Part shown: positions 1 through 7,808 of the stretch, in pieces
How the letters are laid out: every line of letters begins with the position of its first letter
Numbering within the stretch: position 1 is the stretch's first letter
DNA from: Stenotrophomonas cyclobalanopsidis
Lineage (GTDB): Bacteria; Pseudomonadota; Gammaproteobacteria; Xanthomonadales; Xanthomonadaceae
Assembly (NCBI RefSeq): GCF_008710035.1
Contig: NZ_VYKI01000013.1
Coordinates: 1-45,056, forward strand
Direction: 5' to 3'
DNA length: 45,056 nucleotides
Notes under the pieces: generated by a model
Databases searched by the model: none
The model's input: the letters and a program-made list of their open reading frames with translations, nothing else
Told to the model about the DNA's origin: nothing
Translations under genes and position numbers: made by a program

Positions 1-99
1 AGAAAACTGGCCAGGATTGCGTGGGGCGTATTCAAGAGTGGCAAGGAATTCGACCCAGCCATGCTGAAGGTAGGCCAAGCCTGCTTCCAACAGGCTTGA
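1..99 (+). mobile_element. IS110-family transposase, C-terminal fragment (runs off the left edge)
   Basis: Frame 1 is open from the first base to TGA at 97-99 and encodes 32 residues beginning RKLARIAWGVFKSGKEFDP. This resembles the extreme C-terminus of the Tnp_20 domain of IS110/IS1111 transposases, where a basic RKLAR helix is followed by an aromatic-rich WxVxKxGxxFDP segment. The rest of the gene lies outside the window. Only about 15 nt separate the stop from half a SMAG palindrome (115-125), as expected if the element ends just after its transposase gene and sits inside a SMAG copy. The family call rests on a short tail only. Confidence 0.55.
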
Positions 100-430
100 C
101 CACGAACATAGGATCTCGGCTCTACAGAAGAGCCAAACTCAGCCCAGCATGGCCCCGCGCTACAGGAAAGCGGGAAGCATCCGAGCATTTGCTCGACGCT
201 ACAACTGGATCCAGGTCGTCTTGTTCTCGCTGCACTTGTCTAACGCATGCAGCGACGCGCGCTGCGCGCGCCCCTGGTCACGCTTCACAGTTCTGCCGCC
301 AGGCCGACTCCTGGCGACGAATGCGCCGTTCACACCGCCGTGGCCGTGACGCACCCGTTCTGCCGCCGCCGCTACCGCCGGGATGACCGGGCTGCGCTAC
401 AGTCGGTGCATCGGACCCGACGGAGGCGGC
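100..430. other. Intergenic region with IS end and degenerate SMAG copies
   Basis: No convincing gene. It holds half a SMAG (CTCGGCTCTAC, 115-125) abutting the IS end, a decayed copy ending in GCGCTAC at 163, and a monomer at 178-202. A GCGC-rich palindromic patch lies near 250-270. Short open frames here have no ribosome binding site and no recognisable protein. Confidence 0.5.
178..202. repeat. SMAG (GTAG-type) palindrome, monomer
   Basis: CATCCGAGCATTTGCTCGACGCTAC. Read on the reverse strand it begins GTAG and folds as CGAGCA/TGCTCG. Confidence 0.6.
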
Positions 431-1783
431 ATGAAGAACCCCGCGATCGACCCGCATGTGCTGGCCACCCAGCGCCCCGAATCGCTGGACGCATACTGGA
501 TGCCGTTCACCGCCAACCGCCAGTTCAAGGGTGCGCCGCGCATGCTGGTGCGTGCCGAGGGCATGCACTACGAGGACATCGACGGGCGCAGCATCCTCGA
601 CGGCGCCGCCGGCCTCTGGTGCTGCAACGCCGGCCACGCCCGCCCGCGCATCGTCCAGGCCATCGCCAAACAGGCGGCCACGCTCGATTACTCGCCTGCT
701 TTCCAGATGGGCTCGCCGCCCGCGTTTGCCCTGGCCCAGCGGCTGGCCGCGCTGGCACCGGCCGGGCTCAACCATGTGTTCTTCACCAGCTCCGGCTCGG
801 AGGCGGTGGATACCGCGATGAAGATCGTGCTCGCCCACCATCGCCTGCGTGGCGAGGGCCAGCGCACCCGCTTCATCAGCCGCGAAAAGGCCTACCATGG
901 GGTCGGGTTCGGCGGCATGGCGCTCGGCGGCCTGCCCAACAACCGCCGGCAATTCGGCCTGCAACTGGGCGGCGTCGACTTCCTGCGCCACACCCTGGAC
1001 CTGGAGCGCAACGCGTTCAGCAAGGGCCTGCCGCGCCATGGCGCCGAACTGGCCGACGATCTGGAACGCCTGATCGCGCTGCACGATGCGTCCACGATCG
1101 CCGCCGTGTTCGTCGAGCCCGTGGCTGGCTCGGCCGGGGTGATCCTGCCCTCTCCCGGCTACCTGCAGCGGCTGCGCGAGATCTGCGACCAGCACGGCAT
1201 CCTGCTGGTGTTCGACGAGGTCATCACTGGCTTCGGCCGGGTCGGCATGCCCTTCGCCGCGCAGCGCTTCGGGGTCACCCCGGACCTGCTGACCTTCGCC
1301 AAGGGCGTCAGCAACGGCGCGGTACCGCTGGGCGGCGTGCTGGTGGGCGAAGCCGTGCATGCCAGCTTCATGCAGGGCCCGGCGCAGGCCATCGAGCTGT
1401 TCCATGGCTATACGTATTCGGGCCACCCGCTGGCCTGCGCGGCCGCCCTGGCCACCCTGGACATCCACGCCGAGGAGCGCCTGTTCGAGCGCGCCATCGA
1501 ACTGGGCGAGTACTGGCAGGAGCGCCTGCATGCCCTGCAGGGGCTGCCGAACGTGGTCGACATCCGTAACTTCGGCCTGGTCGGCGCGGTCGAGCTGGCG
1601 CCACGCCGCGATGCCGCCGGCGCCCGCGGCTACGAGGTCTACCGGCGCTGCTTCCACGACGGGCGGCTGCTGGTGCGCTGCACCGGTGACATCATTGCCC
1701 TGTCGCCGCCGCTGATCGTGGACAAGGCACAGATCGACCAGATCACCGGCACCCTGGGCGAGATGATCCGGGCCACCGCCTGA
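431..1783 (+). CDS. Omega-amino acid--pyruvate aminotransferase (class III, PLP-dependent)
   Basis: A 450-residue class III aminotransferase. It probably transfers the amino group of beta-alanine or other omega-amines to pyruvate, giving alanine and a semialdehyde, in the cytoplasm. The length matches the roughly 450-residue beta-alanine:pyruvate transaminases. Visible motifs are the N-terminal YWMPFTANRQFK stretch typical of that subgroup, the phosphate-binding SSGSEAVDTAMK, the PLP-ring aspartate in LVFDEVITGFGR (D262) and the Schiff-base lysine in TFAKGVSNGAVPLGG (K291). The ATG at 431 is preceded by CGGAGG at 421-426; an in-frame ATG at 383 lacks such a site. It is followed by a ParB-like gene with its own promoter-like sequence, so it is probably monocistronic. 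The exact substrate cannot be read from sequence; a broader omega-transaminase is possible. Confidence 0.88.
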   Translation: MKNPAIDPHVLATQRPESLDAYWMPFTANRQFKGAPRMLVRAEGMHYEDIDGRSILDGAAGLWCCNAGHARPRIVQAIAKQAATLDYSPAFQMGSPPAFALAQRLAALAPAGLNHVFFTSSGSEAVDTAMKIVLAHHRLRGEGQRTRFISREKAYHGVGFGGMALGGLPNNRRQFGLQLGGVDFLRHTLDLERNAFSKGLPRHGAELADDLERLIALHDASTIAAVFVEPVAGSAGVILPSPGYLQRLREICDQHGILLVFDEVITGFGRVGMPFAAQRFGVTPDLLTFAKGVSNGAVPLGGVLVGEAVHASFMQGPAQAIELFHGYTYSGHPLACAAALATLDIHAEERLFERAIELGEYWQERLHALQGLPNVVDIRNFGLVGAVELAPRRDAAGARGYEVYRRCFHDGRLLVRCTGDIIALSPPLIVDKAQIDQITGTLGEMIRATA

Positions 1784-1808
1784 GGCCGGGCCGGCAGCGG
1801 CGAGCGGG

Positions 1809-1814
1809 TACAAT
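1809..1814 (+). promoter_or_regulatory. Candidate -10 element (TACAAT) of the ParB-like gene
   Basis: TACAAT lies 26 nt before the GTG start at 1841. No good -35 is visible, so this is a weak call. Confidence 0.35.
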
Positions 1815-1840
1815 GGTCGGTTCCGCTCCTGACTGTTGCC

Positions 1841-2725
1841 GTGCCCATGGACATCGTCGTCAAAGAAGAACTGAAGGCCTACATCGACCCGCTGACCGCG
1901 GACGAACACGACGCGCTGGAGCGCAGCATCCTGGCCGAGGGCTGCCGCGACGCGCTGGTGCTGTGGGGCGATGTGCTGGTGGACGGCCACAACCGCTTCG
2001 GCATCTGCCAGAAGCACGGCCTGCCCTTCAACACCGTGCAGAACACCCGCTTCCAGAGCATGGAAGACGTGCACCTGTGGATGATCGAGCAGCACCTGGG
2101 CCGCCGCAGCGTCTCCGACTTCCAGCGCGGCGTGCTGGCCCTGCGCAAGCGCGACATCCTGTCCGCCCGCAAGCAGGTGGAACAGGCGCAGCTGCAGCGC
2201 GAGAGCGACGGTACAGCCGAACCGGCCGACGACGCGGGCGAAGACAGCCCGCCATGGGAACCAGCACCGAAGGTCAGCCGCGCCGAGCTGGCCCGCGAGG
2301 CCAAGCTGAGCACCAGCCAGGTCGGCATGATCGAGCGCATCCACGCCCAGGCCGCGGCCGAGGTGGTGGAAGCGGTGAAGGCCGGCGTGATCTCGATCAG
2401 CGCGGCTGCGGCCGTGGCCGACCTGCCGGAAGAGGAGCAGCGCGCGGCCGCCGCCGGTGGCAAGGACGAGCTGAAGCAGGCCGCCAAGCGCGCGCGCGAC
2501 GCCAAGCGCAAGCCTCGCGCGCCGAAGCCTGAAGTGGCCGAGATGGATTTCGAGGAGCCGAGCGAGGACGAGGTCGTCAGCCGTGATGCCGAGGTGCTGT
2601 CCGCGCTGGAGCAGCTGGGCGAAGATGCACCGGCCCTGCGCCGCCGCGTGGTGGCCCTGACCCGCGAGAACGACACCCTGCGCGCGCAGCTGGCCGCGCT
2701 GCGCAAGCAGCTCGAGGCGCTGTAA
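1841..2725 (+). CDS. ParB-like partition/nuclease-domain protein
   Basis: A 294-residue protein with an N-terminal ParB/Sulfiredoxin-like domain (about residues 5-105, with DVLVDGHNRFGIC matching the DGHxR motif). A KorB/ParB-type helix-turn-helix follows (SRAELAREAKLSTSQVGMIERI, about 145-170). After it come a basic Lys/Arg/Ala-rich linker and a C-terminal leucine-zipper-like coiled coil (EVLSALEQL... to the end). Such stand-alone chromosomal homologues are annotated in xanthomonads as plasmid replication/partition-related proteins. There is no ParA next to it, so a role in chromosome partition is not supported by context; a DNA-binding regulator is as likely. The start is GTG 1841 or ATG 1847 (two codons apart); neither has a strong Shine-Dalgarno. 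Confidence 0.7.
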   Translation: MPMDIVVKEELKAYIDPLTADEHDALERSILAEGCRDALVLWGDVLVDGHNRFGICQKHGLPFNTVQNTRFQSMEDVHLWMIEQHLGRRSVSDFQRGVLALRKRDILSARKQVEQAQLQRESDGTAEPADDAGEDSPPWEPAPKVSRAELAREAKLSTSQVGMIERIHAQAAAEVVEAVKAGVISISAAAAVADLPEEEQRAAAAGGKDELKQAAKRARDAKRKPRAPKPEVAEMDFEEPSEDEVVSRDAEVLSALEQLGEDAPALRRRVVALTRENDTLRAQLAALRKQLEAL

Positions 2726-2730
2726 CCACG

Positions 2731-2754
2731 CCGCCGGGCATGGCCAGGCGCTAG
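2731..2754. repeat. Degenerate SMAG monomer
   Basis: CCGCCGGGCATGGCCAGGCGCTAG has the GTAG-family shape with one arm mismatch and CTAG instead of CTAC, directly after the ParB-like stop codon. Confidence 0.45.
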
Positions 2755-2763
2755 CGATGGTAA

Positions 2764-2854
2764 GACGCTGATCTGTAGAGCCGAGCCCACGCTCGGCTGC
2801 CGTGCACCGCGGCAAGAGCAGCCGAGCGTGGGCTCGGCTCTACAGATCAGCGTC
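2764..2854. repeat. SMAG dimer inside a longer perfect inverted repeat
   Basis: Two head-to-head GTAG palindromes (GTAG at 2775, CTAC ending 2843) carry the arm GAGCCGAGC-CACGCTCGG. The inverted repeat continues 11 bp beyond both GTAG heads (GACGCTGATCT / AGATCAGCGTC), so 2764-2854 can fold as one long stem. It may act as a bidirectional terminator between the ParB-like gene and DUF445. Confidence 0.8.
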
Positions 2855-2867
2855 ACCGTGCGGCAGG

Positions 2868-2873
2868 TAGACT
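2868..2873 (+). promoter_or_regulatory. -10 element (TAGACT) six nt before the ATG; candidate leaderless promoter
   Basis: TAGACT ends 6 nt before the ATG at 2880, with CCCCCC between and no purine-rich ribosome binding site. This spacing would place the transcription start on the start codon. The same geometry occurs at 12781 and 29355. Confidence 0.4.
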
Positions 2874-2879
2874 CCCCCC

Positions 2880-4169
2880 ATGACATCTGCCATCGATCCG
2901 CGTCGCGCGCAGCTGCGACGTTTGAAAGCCATCGCCCTGGGCCTGCTGCTGTTGATGCTGGCCGGGTTCGCGGTCAGCCACTGGCAGGGCGAACGCGGTG
3001 GCTGGGCCTGGGTGTCGGCCTTCTGCGAGGCCGCCGCCGTCGGCGCGCTGGCCGACTGGTTCGCGGTGGTCGCGCTGTTCCGGCGGCCGATGGGCCTGCC
3101 CATTCCGCATACCGCGATCATCCCGCGCAGCAAGGAACGCATCGGCGACAGCCTGGCCGTGTTCGTGCGTGACCAGTTCCTCGAGCCCGGCGTGCTGCTG
3201 GCCAAGCTGCAGGTGTTCGATCCGGCCAGCCGCCTCGGCAGCTGGCTGGCCGATCCGGCGCGTTCGCGGATGCTGGCCGACATGGCCCGCGGCTGGGCGC
3301 TGCAGGCATTGGATTTCTTCGACGAAGGCGCCGTACGCAGGCAGCTGCACAGCTTCGTGGTGCAACAGCTGCGGCAGTGGAACGCCGCGTCCACCGCCGG
3401 CGAACTGCTGGCCCTGCTGACCGCCGATGGCCGCCACCAGCGGGTGCTGGACGAGGGCCTGCAGCGGCTCGGCCGCTGGCTGGAACAACCGGAAGTGAAG
3501 GAGCGCGCCTCGCAGTTGATCGTGCGCTACATCCAGCGCGAGTGGCCGACGCTGTCGAGCACGGTGAACTGGGTCAAGCCGATCGACGAGATCGGTGACA
3601 GCCTGGCCGCACGGCTGGCGCGGGCGGTGCTGGAGGAACTGCAGCAGGTGCTGGCCGAACCGCAGCATCCTTTGCGGCAGGATTACGAAACCTGGCTGGG
3701 CAACTACGTGCAGCGCCTGCGCGAGGACCCGGCGCTGGCCGAGCGCATCGAGCAGCTGAAGCAGGAAATGATCGACCACCCGGCCCTGCAGGAGTACGTG
3801 CAGGGGCTGTGGGCGCGCATCCACGCCAGCCTGCGCGCGGACCTGCAGCGCGAGGATTCAGCGCTGGTCGGCCACCTGCAGCGCAGCCTGGCATCGCTGG
3901 GTTCGACGCTGCAGGCCGATCCGGCGCTGCGCGATGCGCTGAACCAGCATCTGCTGGAGGGTGCGCAGCGGTTGACCGAGCGCCTGCGCGAGGGGGTGAC
4001 CACGCATATCGCGCAGACGGTGAAGGGCTGGGACGAGCGGCACCTGGTCGAGCAGCTGGAACTGAGCGTGGGCCGCGACCTGCAGTTCATCCGGTTCAAC
4101 GGCACGCTGGTGGGTGGGTTGATCGGGGTGCTGCTGCATGCGGCGACGGTGCTGTTCAGATTCTCATGA
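2880..4169 (+). CDS. DUF445 family inner-membrane protein (YjiN-like)
   Basis: A 429-residue DUF445 protein. A transmembrane helix lies near residues 17-36 (LGLLLLMLAGFAVSHW). It is followed by the family's conserved CEAAAVGALADWFAVVALFRRPMGLP region and the NSP-like IPHTAIIPRSKERIGDSLAVFV motif. A long helical, Glu/Gln-rich segment (about 100-400) follows, and a C-terminal hydrophobic segment GTLVGGLIGVLLHAATVLF closes the protein. Function in the family is unknown; it is expected in the inner membrane. The ATG is the first in frame and is directly preceded by a -10-like hexamer. It stands alone between repeats. Confidence 0.85.
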   Translation: MTSAIDPRRAQLRRLKAIALGLLLLMLAGFAVSHWQGERGGWAWVSAFCEAAAVGALADWFAVVALFRRPMGLPIPHTAIIPRSKERIGDSLAVFVRDQFLEPGVLLAKLQVFDPASRLGSWLADPARSRMLADMARGWALQALDFFDEGAVRRQLHSFVVQQLRQWNAASTAGELLALLTADGRHQRVLDEGLQRLGRWLEQPEVKERASQLIVRYIQREWPTLSSTVNWVKPIDEIGDSLAARLARAVLEELQQVLAEPQHPLRQDYETWLGNYVQRLREDPALAERIEQLKQEMIDHPALQEYVQGLWARIHASLRADLQREDSALVGHLQRSLASLGSTLQADPALRDALNQHLLEGAQRLTERLREGVTTHIAQTVKGWDERHLVEQLELSVGRDLQFIRFNGTLVGGLIGVLLHAATVLFRFS

Positions 4170-4386
4170 TTGCTTGGCAGGGCTGCGCCCTGGGTATGCG
4201 CCATCGCATGCGCGCTGCCGCTCCCACGATTCACTACGCGAACCGCGGGCCCCACTTACCAGCTCCCAAACCCCCGCCGCTTCGCGGCTGCCCCCTGACT
4301 CAGGGGGCTCTGCCCCAGACGCGATGCAAGCCTTTGACGGCGACGGAACCTGCTGCTGTTGGTGGGTGCCGACCGGTGGTCGGCAC

Positions 4387-4425
4387 GGGGTCGGATCCCG
4401 TTGCTGTGCAACGGGCTCTGACCCC
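4387..4425 (+). repeat. GGGGTCGGATCCC-type hairpin repeat, copy 1
   Basis: The outer stem GGGGTC/GACCCC, an internal loop GGAT/CTCT and the inner stem CCCGTTGC/GCAACGGG with loop TGT. It is a separate family from SMAG; other copies are at 9826, 33286, 33338 and 44726. Confidence 0.75.
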
Positions 4426-4450
4426 GTGCCTGGCGGAAGGCGGCGACATA

Positions 4451-4480
4451 TTGCGCGACCGGGGTCACACTCCTTATGCT
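4451..4480 (+). promoter_or_regulatory. Promoter of the DUF4124 gene
   Basis: TTGCGC (4451-4456), 18 nt, then TATGCT (4475-4480). The upstream in-frame ATG at 4476 falls inside this -10, which supports translation from 4521. Confidence 0.45.
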
Positions 4481-4520
4481 CCCGCGCCATGCGGGCCAGG
4501 GTGGCCCGTGGGGGGGATCC

Positions 4521-4919
4521 ATGCGAAGGATGTGGGTGTTGCTGCCACTGCTGGCGGCCGGTGATGCGTGCGCGCAGCGTGTGTACAAGTGCAATGATGG
4601 CGGTCGTACCGTCTACCAGACGCTGCCCTGCCCGAGCGGACAGGATACGGGCGTGACGCGGCCGATCGTGCGTGATCCCAAGCTGAGCTGGCAGGAATCG
4701 GAGCGGGTCGACCGCGAGCTCCGCGATGCGCGCCGTCAGCTGCAGGCCAGCGCCGGCCGCAGTGCGCCGCAGGGATCCGGCACGGTCATCGAGGCCGCCA
4801 GCAACGCCGAGGCCTGCGACAAGGCGCGTGCGCGCCGCGAGATGGCCGAATGGTTCGGCACCCGCACGCCACAACGGCAGCTCAACGACGACGTCACCCG
4901 CGCGTGCGCGTCGCGCTGA
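4521..4919 (+). CDS. Small secreted DUF4124 domain protein
   Basis: A 132-residue exported protein. The signal peptide is MRRMWVLLPLLAAGDACA, with likely cleavage before QRVYKC. The DUF4124 core RVYKCNDGGRTVYQTLPCP has the paired cysteines usual in this family. A Gln/Arg-rich helical part and a C-terminal Cys (DDVTRACASR) follow. The function is unknown; it is expected in the periplasm. The start at 4521 follows a G-rich site (GGGGGG, 4510-4516) and leaves a clean signal peptide, whereas the in-frame ATG at 4476 lies in the promoter -10. Confidence 0.7.
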   Translation: MRRMWVLLPLLAAGDACAQRVYKCNDGGRTVYQTLPCPSGQDTGVTRPIVRDPKLSWQESERVDRELRDARRQLQASAGRSAPQGSGTVIEAASNAEACDKARARREMAEWFGTRTPQRQLNDDVTRACASR

Positions 4920-4951
4920 AGGCGGGGGCCCCGGCCCCGGCCAACCCACGC

Positions 4952-4981
4952 TTGATTAACGAAATGCGAATGCCTATCATT
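4952..4981 (+). promoter_or_regulatory. Sigma-70 promoter overlapped by a Fur box
   Basis: TTGATT (4952-4957), 17 nt, TATCAT (4975-4980). The 15-mer TGCGAAT-G-CCTATCA (4965-4979) matches the Fur 7-1-7 palindrome TGATAAT-N-ATTATCA at 10 of 14 positions and covers the -10, so Fe-Fur would block RNA polymerase. It is about 200 nt upstream of the siderophore receptor start, so a long leader is implied. Confidence 0.6.
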
Positions 4982-5180
4982 TACTGATCGGTTGTACGCT
5001 CAGCCACCCGGCGCCCCCACCGCGCTTCCGCCCGTGTACATCCCCGGCTCCTCGTGCGCCGACGGCCCTGGCCGTCAGCGCGTGGCGATGGGAGATGCCT
5101 CGGGTCGCGCCATTCCGCGCAGGCGCCCGCACGCATGCATTCCGTCGCTGATGTTTTTCTCCTGCATGGAATCGCACTGT

Positions 5181-7379
5181 ATGGCCCGACCGAACATCCC
5201 CGTCGTTTCACCCTTGGCGCTTGCCCTGGCCACGCTGTTGTGTGCCCCGCTGGCCCACGCCGATGCACCGTCCGCCGCCGATGCGCGCACGCTGGACACG
5301 GTGAAGGTAACCGCCGACGGCGAGATCCAGAACGGCTACACGGTGAAGAACGCGCGCAGTGCGACCAAGCTGGACCTGTCGCTGCGCGAGACGCCGCAGT
5401 CGGTCACCGTCATCACCCGCCAGCGCCTCGACGACATGGGCCTGTTCTCGCTGTCCGACGTGATGGGCCAGGTGACCGGCGTGCATGTGGCGGTCACCGA
5501 CAGCGAACGCATCAACTATGTCTCGCGCGGCTACAACATCACCAATTTCCAGATCGACGGCATGCTCAACACGTTCGGTGGGTCGATCAAGACCAACACC
5601 GACAACGTGATCTACGAGCGCATCGAAGTGATCCGCGGTGCCACCGGCCTGACCACCGGCGCCGGTGATCCGTCCGGCACCATCAGCATGGTGCGCAAGC
5701 GCCCCACCGATACCTTCCAGATGGGTGCCAACCTGACCCTGGGCCATTGGGGCAACCAGCGCCTGGAAGCCGATCTGGGCGGCCCGATCGCCTGGGACGG
5801 CCGCATCCGCGCCCGCGTGGTCGCGGCCAAGCAGCAGAGTGATTCGTTCCGTGATGTGTACCAGCTGGACAAGGACGTGTTCTACGGCATCGTCCAGGCC
5901 GATCTGACCGACAGCACCCTGTTCGAAGTGGGCTACGAGTACCAGTCGCCGCACACCACAGGCGTCACCTGGGGCGTGGTGCCGTACTGGGGTGCCGATG
6001 GCAATCCGGCCAACCTGCCGCGCTCGACCAATCTGTCGGCGTCGTGGAGCAGCTGGCCGATCATCGAGAAGACCACCTTCGCGCGGCTGGAACAGCAGCT
6101 GGGCAACCACTGGTCGGTGAAGGCCGCGATCAGCCGCGCCAAGCGCAACACCGATGGCGCGGTCTGGTATGGCGCGCAGGGCTACCCGCGTGCCGATGGC
6201 ACCGGCGTGCTCGCCTACATCGGCAACTTCGTTGAAGACAGCAGCATGGATGTGGCGGACGTGAACGCCACCGGCAGCTTCGAACTGTTCGGCCACACCC
6301 AGGAAGTGGTGTTCGGCGCAGGCCAGTCGGTGCGCAAGGGCGAGTACCCCGCGGCTTCCCTCGACCCCTACCCCGCCAGTTACGCCCAGGTTCCCGACTG
6401 GCGGAACTGGACCGGCGACGTCGCGCCGCTGTCGGTGACCCGCCCCGGCTATCTCGGTTCGCAGGATGAGCTGCGCCAGCAGGCGGCCTACGTGGCCACC
6501 CGACTGCGCCTGGCCGACCCGCTGCTGGTCGTGGCCGGCGTGCGCTACGGCAACTGGGAAACCAAGACCTGGCGCTACAGCTACGACAGCAGTGGCAACC
6601 GCACGCGGACCACGCGCACCGGCTACAAGCCCAAGGACCAGACCACGCCGTACGCCGGCGTGGTGTACGACTTCAACCGCGTGCTCAGCGCGTATGCCAG
6701 CTACACCGACATCTTTGCGCCGCAGAACTATCGCGACAGGAACGGCAGCTACCTGGAGCCGGTGGTCGGCAGGATGTACGAAGGCGGCCTGAAGGCCGAG
6801 TTCTTCGGCGGCCTGCTGAACGCCTCGGCGGCGATCTTCGAGGGCGAGAAGGACAACGTGGCCGAGGTCGATGATTCGGTGCCGCTGAATTCGCTGCCGG
6901 ATGGCACCCAGGCCTACCGCTCCACCGGCAAGGGCAACAAGGTGCACGGCTGGGAAGTGGAAGCACAGGGCAGTCTCGGCGAGAGCTGGAACCTGTCGAC
7001 GGGCTTTGCCCATACCGTCAGCCGCAGCCAGGCCGGCGTCGTACAGAACAGCACCACCCCGCAGCACATCTTCCGCCTCAACGCCAGCTGGCGCCCGGGC
7101 GGCATCGATGGCCGCTTCTGGCTGGGCGGCGGTGGCACCTGGCAGAGCCGCATCTGGCGCAGCAGCACAAAGGCCGATGGCAGCAAGGCCAACATCACCC
7201 AGGACGCGTTCTACCTGCTGAACCTGGCCGGCGGCTACCGCTTCAACGAGAACTTCAGCGCCCAGCTCAACATCAGCAACCTGCTGGACAAGAAGTATTA
7301 CAACAACGTCGGTTTCTACAACGGCGTGTACTGGGGTGAACCGCGCAACGTCACCATGACCCTGCGCTGGAAGCTCTGA
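5181..7379 (+). CDS. TonB-dependent ferric-siderophore receptor (FhuE/FpvA-like)
   Basis: A 732-residue outer-membrane receptor. The signal peptide is MARPNIPVVSPLALALATLLCAPLAHA, then mature DAPSA. The plug domain (about residues 45-170) carries LRETPQSVTVITRQRLDDMG, YVSRGYNITNFQIDGM and ERIEVIRGATGLTTGAGDPSG, which are signature stretches of FhuE/FpvA/FoxA hydroxamate-type receptors. A 22-strand barrel follows to the terminal NVTMTLRWKL. It imports a ferric siderophore using TonB/ExbBD energy. The frame is open back to 4992, but the residues before 5181 are not signal-like; ATG 5166 and 5151 are possible alternatives. The Fur box upstream and the three iron-associated membrane genes downstream support the role. 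The ligand cannot be told from sequence. Confidence 0.88.
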   Translation: MARPNIPVVSPLALALATLLCAPLAHADAPSAADARTLDTVKVTADGEIQNGYTVKNARSATKLDLSLRETPQSVTVITRQRLDDMGLFSLSDVMGQVTGVHVAVTDSERINYVSRGYNITNFQIDGMLNTFGGSIKTNTDNVIYERIEVIRGATGLTTGAGDPSGTISMVRKRPTDTFQMGANLTLGHWGNQRLEADLGGPIAWDGRIRARVVAAKQQSDSFRDVYQLDKDVFYGIVQADLTDSTLFEVGYEYQSPHTTGVTWGVVPYWGADGNPANLPRSTNLSASWSSWPIIEKTTFARLEQQLGNHWSVKAAISRAKRNTDGAVWYGAQGYPRADGTGVLAYIGNFVEDSSMDVADVNATGSFELFGHTQEVVFGAGQSVRKGEYPAASLDPYPASYAQVPDWRNWTGDVAPLSVTRPGYLGSQDELRQQAAYVATRLRLADPLLVVAGVRYGNWETKTWRYSYDSSGNRTRTTRTGYKPKDQTTPYAGVVYDFNRVLSAYASYTDIFAPQNYRDRNGSYLEPVVGRMYEGGLKAEFFGGLLNASAAIFEGEKDNVAEVDDSVPLNSLPDGTQAYRSTGKGNKVHGWEVEAQGSLGESWNLSTGFAHTVSRSQAGVVQNSTTPQHIFRLNASWRPGGIDGRFWLGGGGTWQSRIWRSSTKADGSKANITQDAFYLLNLAGGYRFNENFSAQLNISNLLDKKYYNNVGFYNGVYWGEPRNVTMTLRWKL

Positions 7380-7392
7380 TGCCCTGATGGAT

Positions 7393-7416
7393 GGCGCCGG
7401 TTCTGCGACCGGCGCC
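7393..7416 (+). other. Stem-loop after the receptor gene
   Basis: GGCGCCGGT-TCTGCG-ACCGGCGCC, a perfect 9-bp stem with no T tract. It may protect the 3' end of the receptor message. Confidence 0.45.
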
Positions 7417-7435
7417 CGGCCACGGATGGCCAACC

Positions 7436-7468
7436 CCGGCGCACTTCGCTGCGCCGGCCTTTCTTCCT
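7436..7468 (+). terminator. Attenuator-like hairpin within the iron operon
   Basis: CCGGCGCA-CTTCGC-TGCGCCGG followed by CCTTTCTTCC. It is terminator-like but has a weak T tract, so it probably reduces rather than ends transcription into DUF3649. Confidence 0.45.
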
Positions 7469-7487
7469 ACGAACCTGCAGGACCGCC

Positions 7488-7808
7488 GTGGACCGCTCGC
7501 CCGAAATTGCCAGCTCCCGCCTCAGCACCTTCTTCGCCAGCGAACGCTGGGGAGTGCTGTCCCGTTCCCTGGCCGCGATCTTCGGTGGCTACGCGCTGGC
7601 CGCGATGACCAGCGTGTTCTGTGCCGTGGCCCTGCCCGCCGCGCGTGGCCAGGCCGTGCTGACCGGCATGCTGCTGGCCATCGTGGTGGCCGCCTGCGCC
7701 GCACTGTGGGCCTTCGCCACGCGCAGTGCGCTGCGCGCCTGGGTCGGCATCCTCGGCCCCACCCTGCTGCTGGCCGCCGCATCGCGCCTGCTGGGGGCCT
7801 GGGCATGA
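7488..7808 (+). CDS. DUF3649 small inner-membrane protein, iron uptake operon
   Basis: A 106-residue protein starting at GTG 7488, with AGGAC at 7479-7483 as ribosome binding site. It has three predicted membrane segments: AAIFGGYALAAMTSVFCAVALP, AVLTGMLLAIVVAACAALWAFA and WVGILGPTLLLAAASRLLG. DUF3649 members sit between TonB siderophore receptors and PepSY membrane proteins in pseudomonads and xanthomonads, and the same order is seen here. The stop overlaps the next ATG (ATGA), so the two are translationally coupled. Molecular function is unknown; a helper in periplasmic iron release or membrane reduction is inferred from context only. Confidence 0.75.
   Translation: MDRSPEIASSRLSTFFASERWGVLSRSLAAIFGGYALAAMTSVFCAVALPAARGQAVLTGMLLAIVVAACAALWAFATRSALRAWVGILGPTLLLAAASRLLGAWA

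Larger units (their letters stand above)
4170..4520. other. Intergenic region rich in hairpins, no gene
   Basis: Contains GCCGC-TTC-GCGGC (4276-4288), a near-perfect palindrome GCCCCCTGA-C-TCAGGGGGC (4290-4308), a SMAG-like GTGCCGACC/GGTCGGCAC hairpin (about 4368-4387) and one copy of the GGGGTCGGATCCC hairpin family. At the right end is a promoter-like TTGCGC-18 nt-TATGCT for the DUF4124 gene. Confidence 0.6.

Noticed and set aside
1841..2725. Reading the ParB-like gene as evidence of an integrated plasmid
   Set aside because: No parA, replication or conjugation genes adjoin it, and such genes are found as ordinary chromosomal loci in xanthomonads.
278..2815. Very long open frame on the reverse strand
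   Set aside because: It is the antisense of the aminotransferase and ParB-like genes. Its Ala/Gly/Leu/Gln-rich composition is an artefact of high GC, and no family is recognisable.
4992..5180. N-terminal extension of the siderophore receptor
   Set aside because: It would place about 60 Pro/Arg-rich residues before the signal peptide and begin just after the promoter; 5181 gives a standard signal peptide.
5208..7433. 741-residue open frame opposite the TonB receptor
   Set aside because: The receptor frame has clear signal, plug and barrel motifs; the reverse frame has none.
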